64,000 nt of DNA. It comes from Spirosoma profusum. Lineage in GTDB: Bacteria; Bacteroidota; Bacteroidia; Cytophagales; Spirosomataceae. This document shows positions 16,904 to 25,200 of this stretch, piece after piece. Every line of letters begins with the position of its first letter. Positions within the stretch are counted from its first letter, which is position 1. The stretch covers positions 62,001 to 126,000 of the forward strand of contig NZ_JACWZY010000020.1 in the NCBI RefSeq assembly GCF_014699005.1, in the 5' to 3' direction. The notes under the pieces are model-generated. The model made no database searches, was not told the origin of the DNA, and saw only the letters and a program-made list of their open reading frames with translations. Position numbers and translations under genes: made by a program.

Positions 16904-18097
16904 ATGCTTTCTGTTGCCGAAGCCTTCTCCATCACTCAGCAAAATCTGCTTTCGTTACCGGATAAAACCATTTCGCTCATCGATGCGCAGGGTCGGGTGT
17001 TACGTGAACCCGTATCTGCCGATCGCGATTTTCCGCCGTTTGACCGGGTAGCGATGGATGGGATTGCCATTCGCTTTGCTGACTATAAAGCCAGGAAACG
17101 ACAATTTCGGGTGGTTGGTATACAACGGGCCGGTCAGCCTCAGCATACACTTCAGGAGCCCGATACGTGCCTTGAAGTGATGACGGGGGCGATGTTGCCA
17201 ATAGGCGTCGATACGGTAATTCGGTACGAGGATATACGTATCACAGATGGTGTAGCCAGTGTTATGATTGAGGACGTAGAACCTGGGCAACATATTCATA
17301 ATCAAGCCACTGACCGCCGGGCAGGTGATGAATTACTTCCTGTCGGTACGTACCTGGGACCTTCTGAACTGGCGGTAGCGGCTTCGGTTGGACAGGTGAA
17401 CGTAATGGTAACGGCATTACCACGTATCGCACTGATTTCCACCGGCGATGAACTCGTCGACATTGGAGATACGCCCCTTCCCTATCAGATTCGCCGATCC
17501 AATACGTATATGCTTCGAGCGGCTCTGGCGTCGCTGGGCATTCAGGCATCCCTGCACCATATCGTCGACGATGAAGCTATCCTGACCGAGCGATTGGCTA
17601 CGTTGCTGGCCGATCACGATATGCTCATTTTAAGTGGTGGCGTTTCGGCCGGGAAAGCTGATTTTGTTCCCGATGTACTGGCTAGTCTTGGCGTGCAGAA
17701 GCATTTTCACAAGATTGAGCAACGTCCGGGCAAACCGCTCTGGTTCGGAACAACGCCTGAAAAAGCAGTCTTTGCGCTTCCCGGCAATCCGGTTTCGACT
17801 ATTTTGTGCGCCTATCGCTACGTATTGCCATACCTGCGTGCATCGCTTGGCCTGACTCCTGCCCCACTACGTTATGCCCAATTGGCTGAACCAGTTACGT
17901 TCCGGCCGCCTGTTACGTATTTTCTGTCAGTACGTCTTACCTCCGAACCTAACGGTCAGACCACCGCTCACCCACTCCCTGGTTCTGGCTCAGCCGATTT
18001 CGCTAATCTTCTGGCGGCCAACGCATTTATGGAATTGCCCGCTGATCGGTCGGAATTTAGTGCTGGCGAATCCTTTCAGGTGTGGGAAACTTTGTAA
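16904..18097 (+). CDS. moeA: molybdopterin molybdenumtransferase MoeA
   Basis: Inserts molybdate into adenylylated molybdopterin. Typical motifs are VLREPVSADRDFPPFDRVAMDGIA-type N-terminal sequence (about 30-54), EVMTGAMLPIGVDTVIRYE, the MoCF-binding fold PRIALISTGDELVD, MLILSGGVSAGKADFVPD and FALPGNPVSTILC. Length 397 is normal. It is read away from moaC-mobA, and the spacer contains AT-rich ATTCAT-type repeats. A short-chain dehydrogenase gene starts 8 nt after its stop, so the two are probably co-transcribed. Confidence 0.95.
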   Translation: MLSVAEAFSITQQNLLSLPDKTISLIDAQGRVLREPVSADRDFPPFDRVAMDGIAIRFADYKARKRQFRVVGIQRAGQPQHTLQEPDTCLEVMTGAMLPIGVDTVIRYEDIRITDGVASVMIEDVEPGQHIHNQATDRRAGDELLPVGTYLGPSELAVAASVGQVNVMVTALPRIALISTGDELVDIGDTPLPYQIRRSNTYMLRAALASLGIQASLHHIVDDEAILTERLATLLADHDMLILSGGVSAGKADFVPDVLASLGVQKHFHKIEQRPGKPLWFGTTPEKAVFALPGNPVSTILCAYRYVLPYLRASLGLTPAPLRYAQLAEPVTFRPPVTYFLSVRLTSEPNGQTTAHPLPGSGSADFANLLAANAFMELPADRSEFSAGESFQVWETL

Positions 18098-18105
18098 ACT
18101 GGATC

Positions 18106-18849
18106 ATGGAAAAAACAATACTAATAACCGGTGGCAGCCGGGGAATTGGAGCGGCTACGGCATTGCTTGCGGCTAAGCGAGGGTATCAGGTTTGTATAAA
18201 CTACGTACAGAATAGTACAGCGGCTTTTAGCATCGTCGACCAGATCAATCAACAGGGTGGTAAAGCGTTTGCCTATCAGGCTGACGTTTCTTTTGAAACG
18301 GATGTCGTTACGTTGTTTAAGGACATCGATCAGCACGGCCCATTGCAGGCGCTGGTCAATAATGTCGGGGTTTTAGAAACACAGACCCGAGTCGAAGACA
18401 TCACGGCGGAGCGTCTACAGCGGATTTTTACCACGAACATTATTAGTTGTTTCCTGTGCACCCGCGAAGCCATACGCCGAATGTCTACCCGTCATGGTGG
18501 CTTTGGGGGAGCTATCGTCAACGTATCGTCGGTAGCCGCCCGCACGGGTTCACCGGGAGAATACGTCGATTATGCGGCTTCCAAAGGAGCCATTGATACG
18601 TTGACTATAGGCGTTTCCAAAGAAGTTGCGGACGAGGGAATTCGGGTAAACTGCGTTCGTCCGGGATTTATTTACACAGCTATTCACGCCAGCGGTGGCG
18701 AGCCGGGCCGAGTCGACCGTATTAAAGATTCGGTACCGATGAAACGTGGTGGCCAGCCCGAAGAAGTCGCAAACGCCATTCTCTGGCTCCTTTCCGACGA
18801 GGCTTCTTACGCCACCGGTACGTTTATCGACATCACCGGCGGCCGGTAG
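18106..18849 (+). CDS. short-chain dehydrogenase/reductase (SDR)
   Basis: NAD(P)-dependent oxidoreductase of the classical SDR type, 247 residues. Cofactor motif ITGGSRGIGAATALLAAKRGY at the N-terminus, the NNVG strand, active Ser in VNVSSVAAR, YVDYAASKGA for the Tyr-Lys pair, and the PG segment RVNCVRPGFIYT are all present. The basic residue in the first strand suggests NADP. Start placed at MEKTILITGG because the earlier in-frame Met lies inside moeA. Its 3' end overlaps the convergent DJ-1-like gene by 17 nt. Substrate unknown; no link to cofactor synthesis is required by the sequence. Confidence 0.9.
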   Translation: MEKTILITGGSRGIGAATALLAAKRGYQVCINYVQNSTAAFSIVDQINQQGGKAFAYQADVSFETDVVTLFKDIDQHGPLQALVNNVGVLETQTRVEDITAERLQRIFTTNIISCFLCTREAIRRMSTRHGGFGGAIVNVSSVAARTGSPGEYVDYAASKGAIDTLTIGVSKEVADEGIRVNCVRPGFIYTAIHASGGEPGRVDRIKDSVPMKRGGQPEEVANAILWLLSDEASYATGTFIDITGGR

Positions 18850-19693
18850 TATTAGCTGGCTGATCAACAACCAAACCTTCGTTGGGTTTCCATTTATCGT
18901 ACTCCATATAACGGGCCGTTTTCGTAGCTACGTCAAGCCCTTTAAGTTTTGCCACAACATGCAATGCGCCATCGATTCCCGCCGAGACACCGGCCGTCGT
19001 AATGATCTGACCGTTGTCGACAAAGCGCGTATCGCGTAAAATTTTAGCGTTCGGTGTTGCCTTTTGCAAGGGTTCGATGTAGTTATGAAACGTAGTGGCC
19101 TGTTTGCCATCTAACAAACCCGCTTTAGCTAACAGGCCAGCTCCTGTGCAAACAGACAGCATGATTTCAGCTTCCTGAGCACATGATTTTATCCAGTTGA
19201 TGAGCGTTTCGTTTTTTAGGAAAGGGCCAGTTTGCCCACCTGGCAACACGACAATATCCGGTTTTGGACAGTCGGCAAGGCTGTAGTTCGGTATAATTTT
19301 AATAAATCCCTGACTCGTAATAGGTTCTTTGGAAAGCGAAACTGTATAAACATTGAAACCCTGAGTAGACGCAAAGACTTCGCTGGGACCAGAAAAATCC
19401 AGTATTTCAACGCCATCGTGAATGAATATTGCTACGTTCCGTTTTCCAGTTTTTTGTGCTTTTTGCAAAGAGTCCATAAGCGAAATACTACGTTTAATGA
19501 ATTGCATACCACAGTGTTTACAAACACCTGGTTTGTCGTGACGCTCAAAATCACAATCACTACCACAAGGTTCACAGTAATAAGCCATTAGGTCTTCTTT
19601 TTGAGCCACTTTCTGGGCCTCGACGCGAACAAAGGAGACGACCAGCAGGCAAGTTAATAGCCAACAGCGGATATAATCAGTTACAGCATTCAT
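18833..19693 (-). CDS. exported DJ-1/PfpI-like protein with N-terminal cysteine cluster
   Basis: Class I glutamine amidotransferase-like protein fused to a metal-site domain. A signal peptide (about 1-27) is followed by a Cys cluster, Cys40, 43, 47, 58 and 61, in the pattern YYCEPCGSDCDF...PGVCKHCGMQF, resembling the heavy-metal-binding domain of metal-resistance proteins. The DJ-1 domain starts at NVAIFIHDGVEILDFSGPSEV, with the nucleophile elbow LSVCTGAGLLAKAGLLDG at Cys182. Length 286. It lies 11 nt after the GlxA-type regulator gene, which carries the same domain, so one likely regulates the other. Acting outside the cytoplasm is unusual for this fold. Confidence 0.85.
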   Translation of the reverse strand: MNAVTDYIRCWLLTCLLVVSFVRVEAQKVAQKEDLMAYYCEPCGSDCDFERHDKPGVCKHCGMQFIKRSISLMDSLQKAQKTGKRNVAIFIHDGVEILDFSGPSEVFASTQGFNVYTVSLSKEPITSQGFIKIIPNYSLADCPKPDIVVLPGGQTGPFLKNETLINWIKSCAQEAEIMLSVCTGAGLLAKAGLLDGKQATTFHNYIEPLQKATPNAKILRDTRFVDNGQIITTAGVSAGIDGALHVVAKLKGLDVATKTARYMEYDKWKPNEGLVVDQPANTTGRR

Positions 19694-19704
19694 AAGCAGA
19701 TTTG

Positions 19705-20664
19705 TCAGGAGGATAATTGTTTAGCAGTTGTTCGGGCACTTGATTTTTTCCAGATTCGACGAAGTTGCCGAGCATCCTGAAAACCACATTTTGCGGCTAT
19801 GGCTTCCATCGTCATACCCGGATTATGTTGCAGGGTTCGAGCCAGTTCCAGCCGCAGCCGGGTTGTATACTCATGAATGGTCGTTCCTGTCTCTTTTCGA
19901 AACGTACGCGTCAGGTTACGGGTACTCATGTTCGCAATTTCAGCCAAATCGTCCAGGGTTGCATTGGCTTCCAGATTAGCGATCAGCCAGTCCTGCATCT
20001 GATGAATGGCTACATTCATATGATTTCGGTAATCGAGGTAAACGCTTTGCTGTGAATGCTCGCCCCCTCGACGAAAATAAACGACTAGTTCACGAGCAAT
20101 CTTTGTCGCAAACAACGGCCCCTGCTGCTCTTCCAGAATGGATAAACTGAGATCAATACCGGCAGTTATACCGGCACTGGTGTAGATGCTACCTTCTTTA
20201 ACAAACAATCGGTCATGTTGGGCCATCAACCGGGTGTATGTTAACTGAAGCTCCTCGATCCGTTTCCAGTGCGTCGTACATTTCCGGCCATCTAACAGAC
20301 CAGCCTGAGCTAAGGTAAATGCCCCGGTGCAAATCGAACATAGATAGACACCTTGTGCATGTTTTTGCCGAAGCCATTCAAAGAAACCAGTTGCGTTCTT
20401 AAACGCTGCTGACCGAATGTATGCCATGTCCATACCCGGCAAGAATATGTAATCTCCGGGTTGTGTTTTCACCTCATTATAAGGCAATACGTTGCTAAAT
20501 CCCAGACCTGCCGAACTGGTAACTGGCCCCTGAAACGAGCAATACGTTAGCTGATAAGGAGCTCCATATTCAGCGGCTTCGTAAAAAACCTGAATCGGTC
20601 CGGTCAGATCCAGAACGTGTACGTATGGGGGTAAGACAAAAATTGCCTGAATAGTACGTGCCAT
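19705..20664 (-). CDS. GlxA-family AraC-type transcriptional regulator with DJ-1/PfpI domain
   Basis: Transcription factor of 319 residues. Residues about 1-190 form a DJ-1/PfpI ligand-sensing domain (FVLPPYVHVLDLTGPIQVF, DYIFLPGMD, YLCSICTGAFTLAQAGLLDGRKCTTHW, SAGITAGIDLSLS). The C-terminal about 110 residues form an AraC double helix-turn-helix (TLDDLAEIANMSTRNLTRTF, TMEAIAAKCGFQDARQLRRIW). Start placed at MARTIQAIF (20664), as the preceding codons do not look like this family. It is the upstream member of a probable two-gene operon with the exported DJ-1-like protein. Signal unknown. Confidence 0.92.
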   Translation of the reverse strand: MARTIQAIFVLPPYVHVLDLTGPIQVFYEAAEYGAPYQLTYCSFQGPVTSSAGLGFSNVLPYNEVKTQPGDYIFLPGMDMAYIRSAAFKNATGFFEWLRQKHAQGVYLCSICTGAFTLAQAGLLDGRKCTTHWKRIEELQLTYTRLMAQHDRLFVKEGSIYTSAGITAGIDLSLSILEEQQGPLFATKIARELVVYFRRGGEHSQQSVYLDYRNHMNVAIHQMQDWLIANLEANATLDDLAEIANMSTRNLTRTFRKETGTTIHEYTTRLRLELARTLQHNPGMTMEAIAAKCGFQDARQLRRIWKKSSARTTAKQLSS

Positions 20665-20793
20665 TGACCTGTAAAATCTGGTTGTAAAAATACGTAGCAA
20701 TTTAAGTATAGAAGAGCCAGTCACCGGACATTTCGGGCCATAGTCTCTACGCGCACATTGTCAGCCGCTCCCGGTATTCCTGCTGAAAATCCG

Positions 20794-20801
20794 TATCTTT
20801 G
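20794..20801 (+). promoter_or_regulatory. -7 promoter element of DUF4254 gene
   Basis: TATCTTTG matches the Bacteroidota TAnnTTTG box and lies 17 nt before the ATG, a normal leader length. No TTG at ideal spacing upstream. Confidence 0.5.
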
Positions 20802-20818
20802 CAGTCCATTCACAGCTT

Positions 20819-21424
20819 ATGAACGCTACGTTTGCCAACGACATCTTTCGCCAGAGCATTCAGGATTATCACCTGACCGATCATGTCGATACGCCCATAA
20901 AAAATCCTTATTCGCCTAACGGAATCGCGTTTTTACTATATCAGAAAAACTGGATTGATACGGTCCAGTGGCACCTGGAAGACATCATCCGCAGCCCAAC
21001 TATTAGCCCCGATGAACTAGTTGCCGTTAAACGTCGTATTGACCAGTCGAATCAGGACCGGACGGATACGGTGGAGTTGATCGACAGTTGGTTTGCTGAT
21101 TTATTTACTGGTATCACAACCAAGCCGGAAGCCCGTATGAATTCGGAAACACCCGCCTGGCTACTTGACCGAATGTCGATCCTTCAGCTCAAAATTTACC
21201 ACTTTCGTGAGCAGGTAAATCGCCCGGCAGTGTCGGACGAACATCGGCAGAAGGCCAGTCAGAAACTCGACCTACTACTCGAGCAGGAAAGTGATCTGGC
21301 CCGCTGTTTTGATGAACTCCATGAAGACATTCAAAACGGTGACCGGTACGTGAAAGTGTACCGGCAGATGAAAATGTATAACGACCCGACGCTAAATCCG
21401 GTGCTTTATAGTCAGAAACAGTAA
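20819..21424 (+). CDS. DUF4254-family protein
   Basis: Cytosolic helical protein of 201 residues belonging to the DUF4254 family, common in Bacteroidota beside glycosyltransferases. Conserved-looking parts are GIAFLLYQKNWIDTVQWHLEDIIR (with Trp and His), IDQSNQDRTDTVELIDSWF and LLDRMSILQLKIYHFREQ. No catalytic motif is known. A GT9 glycosyltransferase follows on the same strand after an inverted repeat, consistent with a role in surface polysaccharide assembly, which is inference from context. Confidence 0.85.
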   Translation: MNATFANDIFRQSIQDYHLTDHVDTPIKNPYSPNGIAFLLYQKNWIDTVQWHLEDIIRSPTISPDELVAVKRRIDQSNQDRTDTVELIDSWFADLFTGITTKPEARMNSETPAWLLDRMSILQLKIYHFREQVNRPAVSDEHRQKASQKLDLLLEQESDLARCFDELHEDIQNGDRYVKVYRQMKMYNDPTLNPVLYSQKQ

Positions 21425-21434
21425 TTACCTATGG

Positions 21435-21490
21435 TGTATGATGTAGGAAATATGATGTGTAACTAATCAACATATTTCCTACATCATACA
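21435..21490 (+). repeat. 20-bp perfect inverted repeat between DUF4254 and GT9 genes
   Basis: Arms 21435-21454 and 21471-21490 are exact reverse complements around a 16-nt loop. It lies 10 nt after the DUF4254 stop and ends 14 nt before the TTG start of the GT9 gene. It may attenuate or process the shared transcript. Confidence 0.75.
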
Positions 21491-21504
21491 TCCTATTTTA
21501 TACA

Positions 21505-22563
21505 TTGAAAAAAAGTATTCTCCTTCTTCGCTTTTCGGCCATGGGCGACGTAGCGCTACTGGCGCCTGTCGTACAGGCATTTACGCAACGTTATCCAGAG
21601 ACTCCTATTACGTTGGTAACACGGTCGAGATTTGGAGTTTTTTTTGAAGGATTTCCTACTGTCACTGTCGTCGGAGCCGATTTTACGGGACGGCATAAAG
21701 GCTTTGCAGGGTTGGTACGTTTATTTAGGGAATTGCAGCGGAAAAGTGCGTATGCAATAGTTGTTGATGTTCATCAAAACCTACGTACCGTCGTACTGAA
21801 AAGCTTGTTTCGGTTAGTCGGTGTTAGGTCGGTAACGATTGACAAAGGGCGTTCCGAAAAAAAAGCCTTAACTCGAAAGGAGAATAAAATTCGCCGTCAA
21901 CTGCCCCACACGGTAGACCGCTACGTTCAGACTTTCGAAAAAGCTGGATTTTCGCTTCAACCTCCGCGCCCCTTTCAGTTTCCAGCTTTTTATTCAGCAG
22001 AAGAGGAACTTCAACATTTTCTGGATATTCAATCGATTCCAAGCAACGTACCGTGGTTAGGCATAGCGCCGTTTGCGCAGCATCGTCAGAAAATGTGGCC
22101 TTTCGAGCGATTTGAGCCGCTTCTGGAGGAATTAGTACGTCGCCAGCCACTTGCTATTTTTCTGTTCGGTGGTGGAGCTTCCGAAATTGCGCAACTGGAA
22201 ACCCTCCGGCAGCAATTTCCGCAGGCAATTCTGGTGGCGGGTCAACTTTCACTGTCGGCGGAGCTGTTACTGCTACGTCGACTCAAGGGTATGGTTTGCA
22301 TGGATTCTGGAAATATGCACCTAGGCGCGCTAAGTGGCGTACCAGTCCTTTCTATTTGGGGAGCGACGCACCCTGACGCCGGTTTCGGACCGTGGGGACA
22401 GGACGAAGAAGCTATTCTCCAGATATCTGCCGACGTATTGACCTGTCGCCCGTGTTCAGTTTTCGGCAATAAACCCTGTTGGCGGGGCGATTTGGCCTGT
22501 TTATACGATATTTCCGTGGAGAACGTAGCGGAACGTGTAGAACAGATGCTAGCCAGGGATTAA
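21505..22563 (+). CDS. glycosyltransferase family 9 (heptosyltransferase-like)
   Basis: Cytoplasmic-face transferase adding a heptose or similar sugar to LPS core. N-terminal ILLLRFSAMGDVALLAPVVQAF is the GT9 acceptor-side signature; the donor-binding half has WLGIAPFAQHRQKMWP, CMDSGNMHLGALSGVPVLSIWGATHP and the closing ADVLTCRPCSVFGNKPCWRG cysteine region. Length 352. The only suitable start is TTG at 21505-21507, giving the usual MKKSILLLRF opening. It overlaps the convergent coiled-coil gene by 4 nt. A second GT9 gene lies close by on the opposite strand. Confidence 0.92.
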   Translation: MKKSILLLRFSAMGDVALLAPVVQAFTQRYPETPITLVTRSRFGVFFEGFPTVTVVGADFTGRHKGFAGLVRLFRELQRKSAYAIVVDVHQNLRTVVLKSLFRLVGVRSVTIDKGRSEKKALTRKENKIRRQLPHTVDRYVQTFEKAGFSLQPPRPFQFPAFYSAEEELQHFLDIQSIPSNVPWLGIAPFAQHRQKMWPFERFEPLLEELVRRQPLAIFLFGGGASEIAQLETLRQQFPQAILVAGQLSLSAELLLLRRLKGMVCMDSGNMHLGALSGVPVLSIWGATHPDAGFGPWGQDEEAILQISADVLTCRPCSVFGNKPCWRGDLACLYDISVENVAERVEQMLARD

Positions 22564-22937
22564 TTAAGTTTTTCCCGTAGAATCTGCAGAATTAATTCCT
22601 GACCTGTTTTCAGTCCAGCAATATCCTGTTTCATCACGTTCATATCCTCACGCATTTCATGCTGACTTGATTCAAGCTGGTCGAAGCGAGCATCGACTTG
22701 TTCAAAACCAATATCAACTTTTCGGTTAAGCTGGTTCAGGCGTTCGTTGGTGGCATCGGATGCATCAGCCAGTCGGGTAAGTTCCTGGCGCATTGCAGCC
22801 TGCTCCTGTTTGATTTCACGAAAACCCTGTTGTGTATCCACAGTTAGTTCAGCCACTGCTTTCGCAATCGATTCCGATTGTTTGCCCTGGTCAGCAGCCA
22901 GGACATCTAACTGTTGTACGCGTTGTTCCAGGTACAT
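22560..22937 (-). CDS. small coiled-coil protein
   Basis: A 125-residue protein that is almost entirely heptad-patterned: LEQRVQQLDVLAADQ, AVAELTVDTQQGFREIKQEQ, ERLNQLNRKVDIGFEQVDARFDQLESS, MKQDIAGLKTGQELILQIL. No signal peptide, membrane helix or enzymatic motif. Similar repeats occur in many unrelated proteins, so no function can be given. It overlaps the GT9 stop by 4 nt in convergent orientation. The regular coiled-coil pattern over its whole length supports it being real. Confidence 0.6.
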   Translation of the reverse strand: MYLEQRVQQLDVLAADQGKQSESIAKAVAELTVDTQQGFREIKQEQAAMRQELTRLADASDATNERLNQLNRKVDIGFEQVDARFDQLESSQHEMREDMNVMKQDIAGLKTGQELILQILREKLN

Positions 22938-23062
22938 ACGTCAAATTGCTTATTTCCAAAAGTTGAGCGCATCTGCCACTCACCCCTTTTTACGATGCAC
23001 ATCCACATTCGTCACCACTTTTCAGCAAGAATTTTTTCCTTGATGAGCTAATTGACTGAGTA

Positions 23063-24061
23063 TCATTCAAAATTCTTCTTTTTTGTCCGCAATTCTTTCA
23101 CGTCAAAATCGAACGGTAGGTTGTTCATACATTTAAAGTGCTTCATGGGGCAATTTCCGAAACCTGTTGCCGAACAGGGGCGACAAGCCAGACTGGGGGT
23201 TTCGAGCCGAACGTGTGGGGTTTTGTAGGGGTAGAACCCAAGTTGCGGACTAGAGCTACCCCAAATTGAGTACACTTTTTTGCCAAAAGCAGCCGCAATG
23301 TGCATCAAACCAGTATCATGGCTGAACACAACGCGCGCTTGTTGCAGTATTGATGCCGATTGATTCAGATTATAATGTCCACAGGCATTATAAACGTATC
23401 GCTCTCCAATAGCCCGTACAATTTCATCGCCCGCCAGCCGGTCGTTTTTATCGCCTACCAGCACAATCGGATAATTGATTTTCAGGCAAAGTTCGATCAT
23501 CCGCATAACGGGCATTCGTCTCGTAAAACTTTGTCCACCAATGACGTACGCTACAAAATCATGCTGATGAGTTGCGGGGAGCCAGTCTGTTTCTACCTCG
23601 TCTTTGTACGGTATGAAGTAATCCAGACCCATACCGTCGTTTTCAACACCCAGCGGATGCACGGCCGCAAAATACCGATCTACTACGTGTTGATTCGGCA
23701 TGGCATTCACTTTGCAGCGAACGTAGAGCCATTGACGTAGCGTCTGTTTTTCAACACTATAGGAACGACATCCCAGCGCGACTCTGATAAACCCGGTAAT
23801 AAACGTGTTTTGTAAATCGACAACGTAATCGAACTGCTCGACCCGGAGTTGACGGATAAACGTCAATAAACTACCATCGAGGTAATGGCGTCCTGTTAGG
23901 TATGGATTATTATCGATAATTGGCTGAAAAGCACGTGCTGTACAGAAATGAATCTCAGCCGTTGGAATTTGCTCTTTTAAGCAACGAATGACGGGAGTCG
24001 TTAACACTACGTCGCCAATAGACGTGAATTGTAACACTGCTATTTTAACGGGGCGCGTCAT
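23063..24061 (-). CDS. glycosyltransferase family 9 (heptosyltransferase-like)
   Basis: Second LPS-type GT9 enzyme, 332 residues. The acceptor half opens with IAVLQFTSIGDVVLTTPVIRCL and contains YVVDLQNTFITGFIR; the donor half has VFSHDTGLMHIAAAFGKKVYSIWGSSSP and a cysteine cluster SLACRPCSATGFGNCPMKHFKCM. Only moderately similar in motif detail to the neighbouring GT9, so it is not a recent duplicate. It ends just after the small coiled-coil gene and starts 75 nt from the DUF4249 gene on the same strand. Sugar specificity unknown. Confidence 0.92.
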   Translation of the reverse strand: MTRPVKIAVLQFTSIGDVVLTTPVIRCLKEQIPTAEIHFCTARAFQPIIDNNPYLTGRHYLDGSLLTFIRQLRVEQFDYVVDLQNTFITGFIRVALGCRSYSVEKQTLRQWLYVRCKVNAMPNQHVVDRYFAAVHPLGVENDGMGLDYFIPYKDEVETDWLPATHQHDFVAYVIGGQSFTRRMPVMRMIELCLKINYPIVLVGDKNDRLAGDEIVRAIGERYVYNACGHYNLNQSASILQQARVVFSHDTGLMHIAAAFGKKVYSIWGSSSPQLGFYPYKTPHVRLETPSLACRPCSATGFGNCPMKHFKCMNNLPFDFDVKELRTKKKNFE

Positions 24062-24135
24062 GTTGTTGGCATTTACACAAATTTATTTTATTTATTATCA
24101 ATCTCAAAAAGCAATTTTCAGCCTAAAAATCGACC

Positions 24136-25200
24136 TTAAAACTGCCACCAGCGTGGTTGATTCGGCGTCCGATAAATGCTATTTTCACAGACTACACAAG
24201 CGGAAGGTTGTGGTATGTTTACAATCGGATCTAAGTCTGGAACGCCTTCTCCGTCGCTTCGGTCAACATTGATGTATTGTTCGGAAAGGCCCGTTGCGCC
24301 AAAGTAACCATAAACGGCAGTTGCGGGGTCATTTGTACAGCGTAAGTTACCACGTACCGTTGCTGGTGCCGTATCGAAAAGTCCGCCCGTATTATTGACC
24401 AGTCCTTTCACACTTTTCCAGAATTCGTAAGCGCCTTTACTGATCGATTGCTGTTGCACTTCGAGGTAGTAGCGTCCTTTAGATTTATACGGTACGCGCA
24501 TGATAAACTGTCGGCCAATGGCATTTCCGTTGACGTTCACATCGGAAGTGACATTGATGCATGTATAGCAGCGGTTTATATTCCAGCAGTTCGAGCAACA
24601 TCCCAGGCCCGTCAGGGTTCCATTAGGTAGCTCTCGCTGATAGCAGACAGCCGTAAATTCATAACTTACCCAGTCCCAGCGATAATAATTCCCCGTTGTT
24701 TCAGGGTCTTTAGCGTCAATGTATACATTCCAACCCTGGCTTTTTGCCGTATTTATCACACCCGCTTCTTTTGTATACTCATAATATAGTTTCTGAATGG
24801 GCACACTAGGGGGCAATACTTCTGGTTCTGATTCATACTTTTTTCCAGCTTTCGTCTGAATGGTCAACTTGTAGCTTCGGCCCACTACACCCCGGATGCC
24901 TGTAGCGCTGGTCTGATAAATCCCGCCACCAGCCGTCGTTTCCTTTAACGTTTCGCGATTGCCGAGGTTATCTTCGATCGTGACCGTAGCGCCAGTTTCG
25001 AGCAGATTTAGACTGGTGTACGAATAATCTGCTGATCGGGTAAGCTTAACAGAGTAAGGTCCAGGCTGATCGGTAATCTGCCCTTCTACAATCAGCGATG
25101 GGGGAATGCTGACGGCATCGGGCTGAAACTCCGTTACGCAGGCAACCATCAGAAAAATAAACAAAAGAAGTGGAGTATAGGCCAGTGCGCGACGTTTCAT
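24136..25200 (-). CDS. DUF4249 lipoprotein, partner of TonB receptor
   Basis: Outer-membrane-associated lipoprotein of 354 residues. The lipobox LMVAC at about 17-21 follows a hydrophobic signal. The family opening FQPDAVSIPPSLIVEGQITDQPGPYSVKLTRS is clear, as are the beta-rich repeats ending in INVDRSDGEGVP. A cysteine-rich stretch (LGCCSNCWNINRCYTCINV, near 200-218) is notable and may bind metal or form disulfides. The start ATG overlaps the receptor's TGA by one base (TGATG), so the pair is translationally coupled. Known DUF4249 genes accompany TonB receptors; the ligand is unknown. Confidence 0.9.
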   Translation of the reverse strand: MKRRALAYTPLLLFIFLMVACVTEFQPDAVSIPPSLIVEGQITDQPGPYSVKLTRSADYSYTSLNLLETGATVTIEDNLGNRETLKETTAGGGIYQTSATGIRGVVGRSYKLTIQTKAGKKYESEPEVLPPSVPIQKLYYEYTKEAGVINTAKSQGWNVYIDAKDPETTGNYYRWDWVSYEFTAVCYQRELPNGTLTGLGCCSNCWNINRCYTCINVTSDVNVNGNAIGRQFIMRVPYKSKGRYYLEVQQQSISKGAYEFWKSVKGLVNNTGGLFDTAPATVRGNLRCTNDPATAVYGYFGATGLSEQYINVDRSDGEGVPDLDPIVNIPQPSACVVCENSIYRTPNQPRWWQF

